Assembly (NCBI GenBank): GCA_025359845.1
Contig: JANYDT010000156.1
Location: 1-32,568, forward strand
DNA from: Acidimicrobiia bacterium
GTDB taxonomy: Bacteria > Actinomycetota > Acidimicrobiia > Acidimicrobiales > JANYDT01
DNA: 32,568 bases
Direction: 5' to 3'
The first letter of the stretch is position 1. Each line of letters starts with the position of its first letter. Both the position numbers and the translations under genes were made by a program. Below, in pieces: positions 14,979 through 25,698 of the stretch. The notes beneath the pieces are model-generated. The model did no database searches and was not told the origin of the DNA. It saw only the letters and a program-made list of their open reading frames with translations.

Positions 14979-15545
14979 ATGGCTCGTCTCAACGCGCTTA
15001 ACGTCGAGCGGGCCAAAGAGCTGATCGGTCACTATCCGAGGCCCAAGTCGGCCACGATTCCGCTGTGCCATCTCGCTCAGGAACAGGACGGGTTTGTCAC
15101 GCAAGAGGCCATGACCCATGTGGCTGAATTGGTGGGTTGCACACCGGCCGAGGTGTATGGCACGGCCAGCTTCTACGAAATGTTCAAGTTCCAGTCCGTA
15201 GGCAAGTACTTGGTCGGGGTTTGCACGAACATCTCCTGCATGATCTTGGGCGGCGACGAACTCTTGGAACACGCCGAGAAGAAGCTCGGTGTGCGCACCG
15301 GTTCAACGACTTCAGACGGTCTGTTCACGCTTGAGGAGATGGAGTGTCTCGCCGCGTGTACCGAGGCGCCGTGTCTCCAGGTGAACTACCGATACCGCGA
15401 GCGCGTCACCCACGACCAGTTCGATCAGCTCGTCGATGAACTGCGGGCCGGCAAACACACCAACGAGATACCCGCGCACGGCACGGTGGCGCGCGTACGC
15501 CAATCCATCCCGAGCGATCGTCGGGCCTCGAAGGACGTTTTTTAG
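14979..15545 (+). CDS. nuoE: NADH-quinone oxidoreductase subunit E
   Basis: 188 residues from ATG 14979; an in-frame ATG at 14946 lies inside nuoD and would add non-conserved residues. A thioredoxin-like fold subunit of the NADH dehydrogenase module, with the [2Fe-2S] (N1a) ligands Cys82 and Cys87 (CTNISC) and Cys123 and Cys127 (CLAAC). The helical N-terminal part with HLAQEQDGFVT is typical. The C-terminal ~30 residues are basic and extended. nuoF starts 2 bases later. Confidence 0.96.
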   Translation: MARLNALNVERAKELIGHYPRPKSATIPLCHLAQEQDGFVTQEAMTHVAELVGCTPAEVYGTASFYEMFKFQSVGKYLVGVCTNISCMILGGDELLEHAEKKLGVRTGSTTSDGLFTLEEMECLAACTEAPCLQVNYRYRERVTHDQFDQLVDELRAGKHTNEIPAHGTVARVRQSIPSDRRASKDVF

Positions 15546-15547
15546 AA

Positions 15548-16846
15548 ATGCCGCAGACCACGAAGATGATCACGTCGCGCTTTGATCAGCCCGACAGCTT
15601 CACCCTCTCGGGTTACGAACGCACGGGTGGCTACCGGGCGTTGCGTAAGGCGCTCGCCATGGAGCCGGCGGCCGTGATCGAAGAGGTGAAGGCGGCCACC
15701 CTGTTGGGACGGGGCGGGGCCGGCTTTCCGTGCGGCACAAAATGGGGCTTCCTGCCGCCCACGGTGTTTCCGCGATACCTCGTGGTAAACGGAGACGAAT
15801 CAGAGCCCGGCACCTACAAGGACCGATTGCTGATGGAACTCGATCCGCACCAGCTGATCGAGGGCGTGCTCATCTGCTCTTGGGCCATCAAGGCCAAGCA
15901 AGCGTTTCTCTACTGTCGCGGCGAGATGGCTCTGGCGCAGGAGCGATTGGCCCAGGCCCTAAACGACGCCTACGCCGCCGGATACATTGGTAAAAACATC
16001 ATGGGAACGGGCTGGGACCTCGACGTAGTGCTGCACTGGGGCGCCGGCGCCTACATCGTGGGAGAAGAGACGGCGCTTATCGAAAGCCTCGAGGGCAACC
16101 GCGGCATGCCGCGCCTGAAGCCGCCGTTCTTCCCGGCCAGCAAGGGGTTGTACATGCAGCCCACGGTCGTCAACAACGTAGAAACTTTGGCCAACCTCCC
16201 TTGGATCGTGAACAACGGGGCGAGCGCGTTTACCGCCATTGGCGATCCAAAAGCCCCTGGCACACGAATGTTTGCTTTGTCCGGGCACGTGAATCGGCCG
16301 GGTGTATATGAGGTTGATTTCGGCACCACGACGTTTCGAGAGATGTTCGAAGACCCGTCGCTGGGCGGTGGCATTCGCAACGGGGGCAAGGTCAAGGCGT
16401 TCATTCCCGGTGGTGCTTCGGCGCCCTGGTTCTTTGAAGAGCACCTCGATATGGCGCTGCATCCCGGTCCGGTGGGCGCGGCCGGTTCGATGCTCGGTTC
16501 TGGGGCCATCGTGGTTTTCGATGAGACGACCGACATGGTCAAGGCCGCTTGGCGTATCGTCAAGTTCTTCGCCAAAGAGAGCTGCGGCAAGTGCTCGCCC
16601 TGTCGTGAAGGCACGAATTGGCTTGAGAAGATCTATCGGCGCATCCTCGACGGCCATGGACGACCGGAAGACATCGATTTGCTAATGGACGTGGCCGACA
16701 ACATCAGCCCCGGCTTGGCTTGGCCGCCCCGCCAAACGACCATATGCCCGCTTGGTCCGTCGGCCGCGTCGCCCATCATGAGTTCGGTGCGCCGTTTCCG
16801 CCACGAGTACGAAGCCTACGTGAACAGGGGTGGGGGAGCGACATGA
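15548..16846 (+). CDS. nuoF: NADH-quinone oxidoreductase subunit F
   Basis: The 432-residue NADH- and FMN-binding subunit. GRGGAGFPCGTKW (54-66) is the FMN/NADH glycine-rich motif, and NGDESEPGTYKDR (81-93) follows as in homologues. Cluster N3 ligands are Cys346, Cys349 and Cys352 (CGKCSPC) plus Cys400 (TICPLG). It oxidises NADH and feeds electrons to NuoG. Its presence in this cluster, and its absence from the second one, is what separates the 14-subunit from the 11-subunit type. It overlaps nuoG by 4 bases. Confidence 0.97.
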   Translation: MPQTTKMITSRFDQPDSFTLSGYERTGGYRALRKALAMEPAAVIEEVKAATLLGRGGAGFPCGTKWGFLPPTVFPRYLVVNGDESEPGTYKDRLLMELDPHQLIEGVLICSWAIKAKQAFLYCRGEMALAQERLAQALNDAYAAGYIGKNIMGTGWDLDVVLHWGAGAYIVGEETALIESLEGNRGMPRLKPPFFPASKGLYMQPTVVNNVETLANLPWIVNNGASAFTAIGDPKAPGTRMFALSGHVNRPGVYEVDFGTTTFREMFEDPSLGGGIRNGGKVKAFIPGGASAPWFFEEHLDMALHPGPVGAAGSMLGSGAIVVFDETTDMVKAAWRIVKFFAKESCGKCSPCREGTNWLEKIYRRILDGHGRPEDIDLLMDVADNISPGLAWPPRQTTICPLGPSAASPIMSSVRRFRHEYEAYVNRGGGAT

Positions 16847-19389
16847 GCGGCGAGGCCGTCGGTGCCGAGGCGCCCAAGAAGACCACGCTCACCGTCACGG
16901 TTGACGGCCGGGCGTTCGAAGCCAACCCCGGTGAATTGTTGATTGCCGCGGCCGAACGCCAAGGCACCTACGTTCCTCGGTTCTGCTGGCATCCCCGCAT
17001 GCGCGAGGTCGGCATGTGTCGCATGTGCCTCATCGAGGTCGACGGCCCTCGAGGCCCGGCCCTGCTACCGGCCTGCATGCTCCCGGTCACCGAGGGCATG
17101 ATCGTTCACACCAAGAGCGATACGGTGAAAAAAGCCCAGGACGGTGTTCTGGAATTCTTGCTTATCAATCACCCGCTCGACTGCCCTGTTTGCGACAAGG
17201 GGGGCGAGTGCCCGTTGCAAGATCAGACGCTTACGTTCGGCCCGGGCGAGACCCGATTCGTGGAAGAAAAGCGCCACTACGAGAAGCCGATCGCCATCAG
17301 CGAGTTGGTGTACCTTGACCGTGAGCGCTGTATCTTGTGCGATCGTTGCACCCGTTTCTCGAAAGAAGTGGCCGGCGACCCGCTGATCAGCTTCGTGAGT
17401 CGCGGCAACCTGACCGAGGTCAATACCTTTCCCGAAGACCCATTCTCCTCGTACTTTTCGGGCAATGTGGTGCAGATCTGCCCGGTCGGAGCATTGACCG
17501 CGAAACCGTACCGTTTCGCCGCTCGCCCGTGGGACCTCGACCAAGTCGAATCGACGTGCACCACCTGCGCGGTTGGATGCCGAGTAGTGATGCAATCGAG
17601 CGGTGACCGCATCACCCGATATCAGGGCGTCGACTCCAGCGCCGTCAACTGGGGCTGGCTGTGCGACAAGGGCCGTTTCGATTTCGAAAGCACGTCGGCG
17701 CCTGATCGACTCACGCATCCGCAGATGCGTTCTGCTAAGGGCGCGGCTCTCGAAAAGGTCACGTGGTATGACGCCATGTCAGCCGCGGCCTCGGCGCTGC
17801 GAGGGGTGAGTCCGGAGCGGATCGGCGTTCTGGGAGGCAGCCGGCTGACCAACGAGGCTGCGTACGCCTGGGCCAAGCTGACCAAGGGTGTACTGAGAAC
17901 CGACAACGTCGACGCGCAAATGGCCGATGGACTCTCGGCCGAGGAGTGGCTCGGACTTCCGCCGGCCACGATCGACGACTTGGAGACGGCGAGCGCAGTG
18001 CTCGTGATGGCCCCCGATCTCAAGGAACAACTCCCCATTTTGTTCCTGCGCCTGCGCGACGCAGCCGTCAACCACAACGTCGCGGTGTTCGAATTAGGGC
18101 CCAAAGCCACCGGCATCAGCTCGATCGCCCGGCACGGCCTTTTCCACCGACCAGGAGAGGCGGCCGCGGCCATCCGAGCCCTTCTCGGGGCGGCCGCGGG
18201 TACGCCGTTGGCCGATCACAACATTGCCGGTATCGAAGCCGATGCGCTCACGGCCGCTGGGGCGGCGTTGAAGGCGGAGTTGGGCAAGGGCAACGGCAAG
18301 TTCGTCGTCATCTTTGGCCGGCCCAATCTGGCCGAGTCGGCGGCGGCCACCTCCGAAGCGCTGGCCGTGCTGGCGGCGCGACCCGAGACGACCTTCCTTC
18401 CGGCCCTGCGCCGCAGCAACCTGCGGGGCGCCCTCGAACTCGGCCTCGCTCCGGGAGTCATGCCAGGACGGGTGTCATTGGCCGATTCCCGCGCCTGGTT
18501 CGCCGGGCGCTGGCCGGCCATGCCGGAGGCCAAGGGCAAAGACACCAACGCCATTCTGCACGCGGCCGCCCACGGCGAGATCGACGTGGTAATTCTGCTC
18601 GGTTGTGATCCGGTGGCCGATGTTCCCGATCATCAGGTCAAGGAGGCGTTGGCCGCCATCAAGACGGTTATCGCGGTCGACACCCTCCCGAACGCGACGA
18701 CGCCATTCGCCGATATCGTGCTGCCCGCGGCCGGCTACGGAGAAGTGAACGGCACGACCACCAACCTCGAGGGTCGCGTCACCAGACTGGCTGCGAAGAT
18801 CAGTGCACCGGGCACGGCCCGCCCTGACTGGATGATTGCCGTGGAGTTGGCCTCCCACCTTGGTACTGAATTCGGCGTCGAGTCGGCCGACCAACTGACG
18901 GCCGAGATCGGACGGACGGCGCGGTCGTATTTGGGCTTGACCGTCGCCCTGGCCTCGGGCGATGGGGTCTTGATGCCGCTGACGCAGGGCGCCGACGACG
19001 ACTCCGCGCCGGCTCCTCCCGCTCTGCTGCGCCTGGTCCCGACGACGGTGACCACCGCCGCTCCTTCACCCGACGCGTACTCCTTGCGACTCGTCGTGAG
19101 TCATGTGATGTACGGTCACGCGACCATGGTGGCGGCCAGTGCGTCGCTGGCGAAGCTCATCGTCACGACCACGCTCCAACTGCATCCCGGTGAAGTCGAG
19201 CGCCACGCGCTGCGCGAAGGGGGCCTGGTAAAGATCGTCAACCAGGCCGGAGCGACAGTGACGCTTGCGCTCCGAGCCAATCCCTCGGTCCCGCGAGGTA
19301 CGGCGTTCATCGCGGCCGGACCCGAAGCGGCGCAACTCATCGAAAATGGCGCCGGCGTGACCAAGATTCGTCTGGAGGGCGCGCCATGA
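16843..19389 (+). CDS. nuoG: NADH-quinone oxidoreductase subunit G
   Basis: 848 residues from ATG 16843, overlapping the nuoF stop; the upstream open frame inside nuoF is not conserved. The N-terminal part carries the iron-sulfur relay: [2FeE-2S]-type N1b with Cys48, 59, 62 and 78; N5 with His110, Cys114, 117 and 123; N4 with Cys163, 166, 169 and 213; and the additional N7-type set Cys239, 242, 246 and 274, found only in some bacteria. The remainder is the molybdopterin-oxidoreductase-like domain, which in complex I carries no cofactor. It transfers electrons from NuoF to NuoI. It overlaps nuoH by 4 bases. Confidence 0.97.
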   Translation: MSGEAVGAEAPKKTTLTVTVDGRAFEANPGELLIAAAERQGTYVPRFCWHPRMREVGMCRMCLIEVDGPRGPALLPACMLPVTEGMIVHTKSDTVKKAQDGVLEFLLINHPLDCPVCDKGGECPLQDQTLTFGPGETRFVEEKRHYEKPIAISELVYLDRERCILCDRCTRFSKEVAGDPLISFVSRGNLTEVNTFPEDPFSSYFSGNVVQICPVGALTAKPYRFAARPWDLDQVESTCTTCAVGCRVVMQSSGDRITRYQGVDSSAVNWGWLCDKGRFDFESTSAPDRLTHPQMRSAKGAALEKVTWYDAMSAAASALRGVSPERIGVLGGSRLTNEAAYAWAKLTKGVLRTDNVDAQMADGLSAEEWLGLPPATIDDLETASAVLVMAPDLKEQLPILFLRLRDAAVNHNVAVFELGPKATGISSIARHGLFHRPGEAAAAIRALLGAAAGTPLADHNIAGIEADALTAAGAALKAELGKGNGKFVVIFGRPNLAESAAATSEALAVLAARPETTFLPALRRSNLRGALELGLAPGVMPGRVSLADSRAWFAGRWPAMPEAKGKDTNAILHAAAHGEIDVVILLGCDPVADVPDHQVKEALAAIKTVIAVDTLPNATTPFADIVLPAAGYGEVNGTTTNLEGRVTRLAAKISAPGTARPDWMIAVELASHLGTEFGVESADQLTAEIGRTARSYLGLTVALASGDGVLMPLTQGADDDSAPAPPALLRLVPTTVTTAAPSPDAYSLRLVVSHVMYGHATMVAASASLAKLIVTTTLQLHPGEVERHALREGGLVKIVNQAGATVTLALRANPSVPRGTAFIAAGPEAAQLIENGAGVTKIRLEGAP

Positions 19390-20657
19390 TGGCGCTCTTG
19401 GCCCAAGTTACCGATGCGGGTGATCCGCTGTTCGAAAAGGGTGTGAAGCTGTTTTCGACGGTCATGCTCATCGTGCTCATCAAGGCCGTACTGGCGTTTG
19501 TCATCTTGCTGGTGGCCGTGCTGCTCATGGTGTGGTTCGAACGCAAAGTCATTTCTGACATGCAGGACCGCATCGGTCCGAATCGTGCCGGTCCGTGGGG
19601 GCTCCTGCAGACGCTGGCTGACGGCACGAAGCTTTTCTTCAAAGAGACCCTTTTTCCCGAGCGGGCCGATAAGGCCGTCTTCCGTCTCGCGCCCTATCTT
19701 TCGGCCGTGCCGGCGTTTCTCACCTTCGCCGTTATTCCGGTGGGTGGGGTCGTGCATTGGTTCGGCCATACTTGGAACCTGCAGCTCGCCGATCCACCCA
19801 TCGGCGTGTTGTTCTCGCTGGCCATATCGAGTATCGCCGTCTATGGCATCATGCTGGCCGGCTGGTCGTCGGGTTCGAAGTATCCATTGATCGGGTCGGT
19901 TCGGGCCACTGCCCAAATGGTGAGCTACGAGGCGGCGATGGGGCTCGCCGTGGCAACGGTGGTATTGAAGTCGAGTTCGTTGCGTACAGGAACGATCGTG
20001 GCCCAACAGGTCGGTACCGCCCATATCGGGCGACTTTCGCTCGGCTGGATCTCGGGCTGGAACATCATCGCCCTGGGATTCGTGCCGGCCATCATCTTTG
20101 CCATTGCCGGGACGGCCGAACTGAACCGCCCACCCTTTGATCTGGTCGAAGCCGAGTCAGAACTCGTCGGTGGCTTCCACACCGAATACGCTTCGGCCCG
20201 CTTCGCGTTCTTCTACCTCGCCGAGTTCATGAACACCATCACCATGTCGGCGCTCATAATCACCCTTTTCTTGGGAGGACCGCTTGGCCCCGACACCGGT
20301 ATTTGGGGCCTCGGACGGTTGTCGCCAGTTTGGTTCCTGGCCAAGTTGTTGGTCCTGCTGTTTTGCTATGTCTGGATCCGCGGAACGCTGCCCCGGTTCC
20401 GCTACGACCAACTGATGGATCTTGGCTGGAAGAAGCTTATTCCGGCCGCTCTGTTCTGGCTCCTGGTCATCGCCACCATCCGTCTTGGCGGCTCCACGGG
20501 CGACAAACTTCTCCATTTCGCGGTAGCCATTCCGGTGGTTGCGATCGGCGTTTGGGTGCTGGTCACGGCCATGCGTCGGGGCCGCGAACGCACCGACGCC
20601 AAGAACGCGGCGATGGCCGCCAAGACGCTGACCACCGGTCGACCAGGGAGATTTTGA
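19386..20657 (+). CDS. nuoH: NADH-quinone oxidoreductase subunit H
   Basis: A 423-residue membrane subunit with about eight helices that lines the quinone channel. The canonical [20 protein letters not shown] (51-70) and [20 protein letters not shown] (244-263) are fully present, including the Glu-rich E-channel. A C-terminal extension of roughly 30 residues is basic. This is the reference against which the divergent NuoH2 at 31191 can be compared. It overlaps nuoG by 4 bases and nuoI by 1. Confidence 0.97.
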   Translation: MMALLAQVTDAGDPLFEKGVKLFSTVMLIVLIKAVLAFVILLVAVLLMVWFERKVISDMQDRIGPNRAGPWGLLQTLADGTKLFFKETLFPERADKAVFRLAPYLSAVPAFLTFAVIPVGGVVHWFGHTWNLQLADPPIGVLFSLAISSIAVYGIMLAGWSSGSKYPLIGSVRATAQMVSYEAAMGLAVATVVLKSSSLRTGTIVAQQVGTAHIGRLSLGWISGWNIIALGFVPAIIFAIAGTAELNRPPFDLVEAESELVGGFHTEYASARFAFFYLAEFMNTITMSALIITLFLGGPLGPDTGIWGLGRLSPVWFLAKLLVLLFCYVWIRGTLPRFRYDQLMDLGWKKLIPAALFWLLVIATIRLGGSTGDKLLHFAVAIPVVAIGVWVLVTAMRRGRERTDAKNAAMAAKTLTTGRPGRF

Positions 20658-21355
20658 TGGGTTACCTCGGAGGATTTGCGGTCACCTTCCGCGAGATGTT
20701 CAAGGATCGGTTGACGTCGGAATATCCCGACGTGAAGCGGCCCAAGCCGGAGCGCTTCCATGGGCGCCACGTACTCAATCGCTACGAGGACGGAATGGAA
20801 AAGTGCATCGGCTGCGAATTGTGTGCCGCGGTGTGCCCGGCCAAGTGCATTTACGTGCGCGGCGCCGATAACGATCCTCAGAATCCCACGGCCCCGGGCG
20901 AACGGTTCGGTTTCGTGTATGAAATCAACTATTTGCGCTGCATCCATTGCGACTTGTGCGTTGAAGCGTGCCCCACCGAGGCCATCACCGAATCGAAACT
21001 CTTCGAGTTCAGTTTCACCAGTCGTCGCGATGCCATCTATACCAAAACGGAGTTGCTCGTCGGCGACGACGGACGACCGAAGCAGCAGCCGTGGGAAGAC
21101 TGGCGCGAAGGCGACGACAAGCACACCTCGGGTTGGATGCGGGCCACTTCGCCCGGCGGATTGGCGGCGACCGGCGGCACGGTGCAATGGTCAGGCGAGC
21201 TGGGCTATGGCGTTCGGGCGCCCGAGCCGGGACAAGGCGGTGAGGTAGAGTTTCGACTCGCCCGTATGGCTTTGGCCGCGAAGGCCGCCAAAGCGATGAC
21301 GTCAGCGACTTCTGACGGGCACGGCGCCGCCGACCCCCACGGAGGTGGTCACTGA
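20657..21355 (+). CDS. nuoI: NADH-quinone oxidoreductase subunit I
   Basis: 232 residues from ATG 20657, coupled to the nuoH stop (TGATG). Two [4Fe-4S] clusters (N6a/N6b): Cys50, 53, 56 and 60, and Cys95, 98, 101 and 105. It links NuoG to the N2 cluster on NuoB. The C-terminal ~70 residues after the ferredoxin core (rich in Gly, Ala and His, ending DPHGGGH) are longer than in most homologues. nuoJ overlaps by 1 base. Confidence 0.97.
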   Translation: MGYLGGFAVTFREMFKDRLTSEYPDVKRPKPERFHGRHVLNRYEDGMEKCIGCELCAAVCPAKCIYVRGADNDPQNPTAPGERFGFVYEINYLRCIHCDLCVEACPTEAITESKLFEFSFTSRRDAIYTKTELLVGDDGRPKQQPWEDWREGDDKHTSGWMRATSPGGLAATGGTVQWSGELGYGVRAPEPGQGGEVEFRLARMALAAKAAKAMTSATSDGHGAADPHGGGH

Positions 21356-21885
21356 TGGTCGATTGGATCGTGTTCGTTGTGGGCGCCGTGATCGCCATCG
21401 CCGGCGCGTTGGGGGTGTTGGCGGCCAAGCAACCCGTGCATTCGGCCGTGCTGTTGGTAATGACTCTTTTTGGCGTAGCCGTGCTGTTCGTCAGCCAAGA
21501 GGCGCATTTCTTGGCGGCCGTGCAGGTGATCGTCTACGCCGGCGCCATCGTGGTGCTGTTCTTGTTCGTGATCATGTTGCTTGGAGTCGACCGGAGCGAA
21601 GACGTGCGGGTCGAAACACTGAAGGCTCAACGTCAGATCGCGGCGGTGCTCGGAGTGCTCGCGCTGGCCGAGTTGGTGGCGTTGTCGCGGTTCCACTTCG
21701 TGTTGGGCACGAAGTCGGTGGCGGGCGCGGCGAGCGAGCCGGGCGCCAACGTCGAGTTGATCGGCAAGTCGGTCTTCACCCGTTACCTGTACCCATTCGA
21801 GATCACCTCCGTTCTCTTGGTCATCGCCGTCATTGGCGCCGTCGTGCTCTCCCGTAGGATCCGAACGTCGGAGGACGTTCGATGA
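21355..21885 (+). CDS. nuoJ: NADH-quinone oxidoreductase subunit J
   Basis: A 176-residue membrane subunit with five predicted helices. [20 protein letters not shown] (about 57-76) is the conserved third-helix signature, the segment that undergoes the pi-bulge transition in complex I. It overlaps nuoI by 1 base and nuoK by 4. Confidence 0.95.
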   Translation: MVDWIVFVVGAVIAIAGALGVLAAKQPVHSAVLLVMTLFGVAVLFVSQEAHFLAAVQVIVYAGAIVVLFLFVIMLLGVDRSEDVRVETLKAQRQIAAVLGVLALAELVALSRFHFVLGTKSVAGAASEPGANVELIGKSVFTRYLYPFEITSVLLVIAVIGAVVLSRRIRTSEDVR

Positions 21886-22211
21886 ATCTGGTCGCGGCCA
21901 CCACCTCCGTGCCGGGGGCCTGGTATCTGGCCGTCGCCGCCGTGTTGTTCACGATTGGTGCGGTCGGGCTGCTGAGCCGACGCAACGTGCTGGTGATGTT
22001 CATGTGTGTCGAGCTGATGCTCAACGCCGTGAACCTCACGTTCGTGACATTCGCCCGCATGCTCGACGACATCGGTGGCCAAGTGCTGGTGTTCTTCACC
22101 TTGGTGGTGGCCGCCGCCGAGGTTGTCGTCGGCTTGGCCATCATCGTCTCGATCTTCCGCGGCCGTGTCGAAGGTGCCACGGCCGACAGCGCCAATATTC
22201 TCAAGGGCTGA
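21882..22211 (+). CDS. nuoK: NADH-quinone oxidoreductase subunit K
   Basis: A 109-residue small membrane subunit with three helices. The two conserved intramembrane glutamates of the proton path are at 44 ([12 protein letters not shown]) and 80 ([13 protein letters not shown]). Start ATG 21882 overlaps the nuoJ stop by 4 bases. Length is close to the usual 100. Confidence 0.95.
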   Translation: MNLVAATTSVPGAWYLAVAAVLFTIGAVGLLSRRNVLVMFMCVELMLNAVNLTFVTFARMLDDIGGQVLVFFTLVVAAAEVVVGLAIIVSIFRGRVEGATADSANILKG

Positions 22212-22219
22212 CGACAACA

Positions 22220-24157
22220 ATGCTTGAACTGGTTTGGCTCATTCCCGCGCTACCGCTGCTCGGCTTCCTTATTCTCGTATTCGGTGGCAAGCGCATCGGC
22301 GAACCCAACGCCGGTCGTCTTGGCGCGGCGATGGTGGGGGCCAGCTTCCTGGTGACCGTCGGCGTCTTCTTCGATCTCCTTTCCCGGCACGGCGAGCAAC
22401 GCAGCTTCACCCGGGTGCTGTTCACCTGGCTACCGTCGGGCGGGCTGAAGGTCAACGCCGCCATACTGGCCGATCCATTGTCGATCACGATGGCCTTGTT
22501 CGTAACCGGCATCGGCACGCTGATCCACATCTATGCCATTGGCTACATGCATGGCGACGAACGGTTCGCCCGCTTCTTCGTGTACATGAACCTGTTTGTC
22601 TTCTCGATGCTGGCCCTCATACTCGGTGACAGCTTCTTGACGATGTTCTTGGGATGGGAAGGAGTGGGGGCGTGCTCGTATTTGCTCATCAGCTTCTGGT
22701 TCGAACGCGACTCGGCCGCCTCGGCCGGTAAGAAGGCGTTCGTCGTCAACCGGGTCGGCGACTTTGGGCTCATGATGGCGATGTTTCTGATCTTCTCGAA
22801 GGCGGGCTCGCTCACCTATGCGAACGTATTCGAGTTCGCCAAGGCCGGATCGTTCACGCGGACTGCGGCGACGGCGGCCTGCCTCTTGTTGTTCGTCGGG
22901 GCGATCGGCAAATCGGCGCAGCTCCCTTTGTACGTGTGGTTGCCCGATGCCATGGAAGGACCGACGCCGGTCTCGGCGCTCATTCACGCCGCCACGATGG
23001 TCACCGCCGGCGTATACCTCATGGTGCGAATCCACCCGCTCTTTCTGGTCGCCTCGCCCAACGCGCTGCACGTCGTAGCATGGGTTGGTGCGCTCACGGC
23101 TCTGTTCGCGGCCACGATCGCGTGCGCCCAAGACGACATCAAGAGGGTGCTCGCTTATTCCACGATGAGCCAACTCGGCTACATGTTTCTGGCCGTTGGC
23201 GTCGGGGCGAACACCGCCGCAATCTTTCACATGGTTACCCACGCCTTCTTCAAAGCCCTCATGTTTCTTGGTGCTGGCTCGGTGATTCACGGTATGCACG
23301 ACGAACAGAACATCAAGAAGATGGGCAACCTCCGCAAATGGATGCCCATCACCTTCATTACGTACCTCGTGGGCTGGTTGGCCATAGCCGGCATACCACC
23401 GTTCGCCGGGTTTTGGTCGAAAGACGACATCTTGCTGGCCGCCTATCGCGACAACAAGGTGCTCTGGCTCATGGCTCTTTTCACGGCGATTCTTACCGCG
23501 TATTACATGAGTCGTCAGTTCTTCCTTGTGTTCTTCGGAAAGGAACGGTTCTTGCACGACGCCCAGACAGTCGCAGCAATCGGGCCGAACGATGCGCACG
23601 TCCGTGACCATCCTCACGAGTCGCCGCCCACGATGTGGCTGCCGCTGGTTGCGTTGGCGGGCCTCGCGTTGGTAGGAGGGGCGATCAACTTGCCGTTCAA
23701 TGCGAAGACCGAATTCTTGGGAAAGTGGCTTGAAAGCGTGGATTTGGGCGGCCGACCCATCCTCGCCGGTGGCGCGCTCAAGTACGGGCTCGCGGCCGTG
23801 ACCGTCGTGCTCGGCCTCGTGGGCGTGGCGATCGCGTACAACTTCTGGCTACGAACCAACGACGCCAGGGCGCAAGCGGCCCTCGAGCCCGCGCTCCTCC
23901 AGCGGGCCTACGGCGTCGACGGTCTGTATTCGGCCGTGATCGAGACTCCGGGCCGCCTACTTTCGGCCTGGCTGGCGTTCGTGTTCGACCGCAAGATCAT
24001 CGACGGGGCGGTGAACGGACTGGGCTTGGTGGTGCGCTTCGCCGGCGGCAAGCTCCGCAAACTTCAGACCGGCTACGTGCGCAACTACGCCCTCGGCATT
24101 GCCGGCGGCATGGTGCTTTTGCTCGCCTATGCACTGGCCCGAGCGGGGATCCAGTGA
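22220..24157 (+). CDS. nuoL: NADH-quinone oxidoreductase subunit L
   Basis: 645 residues from ATG 22220; the open frame upstream lies across nuoJ/K and is not conserved. The distal antiporter-like proton pump subunit. The conserved Glu147 is in MFLGWEGVGACSYLLI, and the Lys-rich SAGKKAFVVNRVGDFG (168-183) and HAATMVTAGVYL segments are typical. The C-terminal region after about residue 490 contains the extended helix region characteristic of NuoL. Transcriptionally continuous with nuoK (8-base gap) and overlapping nuoM by 4. Confidence 0.97.
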   Translation: MLELVWLIPALPLLGFLILVFGGKRIGEPNAGRLGAAMVGASFLVTVGVFFDLLSRHGEQRSFTRVLFTWLPSGGLKVNAAILADPLSITMALFVTGIGTLIHIYAIGYMHGDERFARFFVYMNLFVFSMLALILGDSFLTMFLGWEGVGACSYLLISFWFERDSAASAGKKAFVVNRVGDFGLMMAMFLIFSKAGSLTYANVFEFAKAGSFTRTAATAACLLLFVGAIGKSAQLPLYVWLPDAMEGPTPVSALIHAATMVTAGVYLMVRIHPLFLVASPNALHVVAWVGALTALFAATIACAQDDIKRVLAYSTMSQLGYMFLAVGVGANTAAIFHMVTHAFFKALMFLGAGSVIHGMHDEQNIKKMGNLRKWMPITFITYLVGWLAIAGIPPFAGFWSKDDILLAAYRDNKVLWLMALFTAILTAYYMSRQFFLVFFGKERFLHDAQTVAAIGPNDAHVRDHPHESPPTMWLPLVALAGLALVGGAINLPFNAKTEFLGKWLESVDLGGRPILAGGALKYGLAAVTVVLGLVGVAIAYNFWLRTNDARAQAALEPALLQRAYGVDGLYSAVIETPGRLLSAWLAFVFDRKIIDGAVNGLGLVVRFAGGKLRKLQTGYVRNYALGIAGGMVLLLAYALARAGIQ

Positions 24158-25698
24158 TGCAACCGTCAGTGTCGTTTCCGATTCTCTCAGCCTTGGTTCT
24201 GGTACCCGTCATCGGTGCGATCGTGGTCGCGTTGCTGCCGAAGTCGCGCGCCGAAATTGTGAAGCTTGTCGGGCTCGGCTTCTCGTTGATCACTGCGGCA
24301 ATGGCCGGTTGGATGCTCGTCGCCTTTCATAAAGGCGAAGCGGGCTACCAATTCGTTTCCAAGCACGCGTGGATCAAGACCTGGGGTATTTCGTGGCATC
24401 TGGGCGTCGATGGCATCAGTCTGTTTCTCATCGTGCTGACCGGATTGCTCTTTCCGATTGCTATTTGGGGCCCCGACGAACGTCGAGACATCAAGGCTTA
24501 CATCGCCTGGATCCTCGTGCTCGAGGCCGGTGTCATGGGTGTGTTCCTGTCGCTTGACCTCTTCTTGTTCTTCGTGTTCTTCGAAATCGTGCTCGTCCCG
24601 ATGTACTTCCTCATAGGCGGATGGGGCCACGAAAACCGGGTATACGCCGCCCTGAAATTCTTTCTCTATACGATGGCCGGGTCGGCCGTCATGCTCGTGG
24701 CCATGCTCACCTTGGTGTTCCTCAACAAGAGCCATACCGGAGTGATGACGTTCGACCTGCTCGAGCTCAGCAAAGCCAACTTGGCCACCAGCACGGCCCG
24801 GTGGCTCTTCCTCGCCTTCGCCCTGGCCTTCGCCATCAAAGTGCCGGTCTTTCCGCTCCACACCTGGTTGCCCGACGCCCACACCGAAGCCCCGACCGCC
24901 GGTTCGGTCGTCTTGGCCGGCGTGATGCTGAAGATGGGCACCTATGGCCTCCTTCGGTTCGGTATGGGGCTGTTTCCCGAAGCCAGCACGTGGATAGCCC
25001 CGGCCATGCTCACCCTGGCCGTCATCGGCATAATCTACGGGGCGTTGGTCGCCACCGTACAGAGCGATTTGAAACGTCTCGTGGCGTATTCGTCGGTGGC
25101 CCACCTCGGTTTTATCATCATGGGCACCTACGCGTTCACGACCCCGAGCCTCACCGGCGGAGTGATCCAGATGGTCAATCACGGCCTTTCCACCGGCGCG
25201 CTGTTCCTCCTTGTCGGTTGGATCTACGAACGTCGCCATACCCGCCAGATCAGCGAACTCAAGGGGCTGTTCAAACTTGCCCCTGTGCTCGGCGGCGTCT
25301 TTCTGCTCGTGATGTTCTCGTCGATCGGGCTGCCTGGCCTGAACGGCTTCGTCGGCGAATTTCTGATTCTCATCGGCACGTTTGCCAGTCGCCGTTGGTG
25401 GGCCGTGGTGGCCGGGACCGGAGTGATACTCGCTGCGCTGTACATGTTGTGGGCGTTTCAGCGAACGTTCCATGGTGAACCCGATGAGGTGAACCGAGAC
25501 CACATGCACGATCTGACGTTGCGAGAACGCCTGTCGATCGCGCCGTTGCTGATGCTCATCGTGTTCCTCGGTGTGTATCCGAAACCGGTTCTAGAGCGGA
25601 TCGAACCTTCGGTGAAGGCCCTCCTTATCCATGTCGAAAACGGCAGCGGCACGGTCGAGTCAAGAGTCTCGTCTGGCGTTGTGGAGTCGGCCGAATAA
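24154..25698 (+). CDS. nuoM: NADH-quinone oxidoreductase subunit M
   Basis: A 514-residue antiporter-like membrane subunit. The essential Glu144 lies in VFFEIVLVPMYFLIGGWG, and FPLHTWLPDAHTEAPTAGSV is the family signature in the proton half-channel. The start is GTG 24154 or ATG 24157; the first overlaps the nuoL stop by 4 bases. Length agrees with the ~510-residue family. nuoN overlaps by 1 base. Confidence 0.97.
   Translation: MMQPSVSFPILSALVLVPVIGAIVVALLPKSRAEIVKLVGLGFSLITAAMAGWMLVAFHKGEAGYQFVSKHAWIKTWGISWHLGVDGISLFLIVLTGLLFPIAIWGPDERRDIKAYIAWILVLEAGVMGVFLSLDLFLFFVFFEIVLVPMYFLIGGWGHENRVYAALKFFLYTMAGSAVMLVAMLTLVFLNKSHTGVMTFDLLELSKANLATSTARWLFLAFALAFAIKVPVFPLHTWLPDAHTEAPTAGSVVLAGVMLKMGTYGLLRFGMGLFPEASTWIAPAMLTLAVIGIIYGALVATVQSDLKRLVAYSSVAHLGFIIMGTYAFTTPSLTGGVIQMVNHGLSTGALFLLVGWIYERRHTRQISELKGLFKLAPVLGGVFLLVMFSSIGLPGLNGFVGEFLILIGTFASRRWWAVVAGTGVILAALYMLWAFQRTFHGEPDEVNRDHMHDLTLRERLSIAPLLMLIVFLGVYPKPVLERIEPSVKALLIHVENGSGTVESRVSSGVVESAE

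Noticed and set aside
22430-23617. Long antisense open frame (395 codons) across nuoL
   Set aside because: His/Asp/Arg-rich composition typical of the reverse frame of a GC-rich membrane protein gene; the nuoL frame is clearly the real one.
24187-25509. Antisense open frame of 440 codons across nuoM
   Set aside because: Shadow of nuoM with no recognisable domain.
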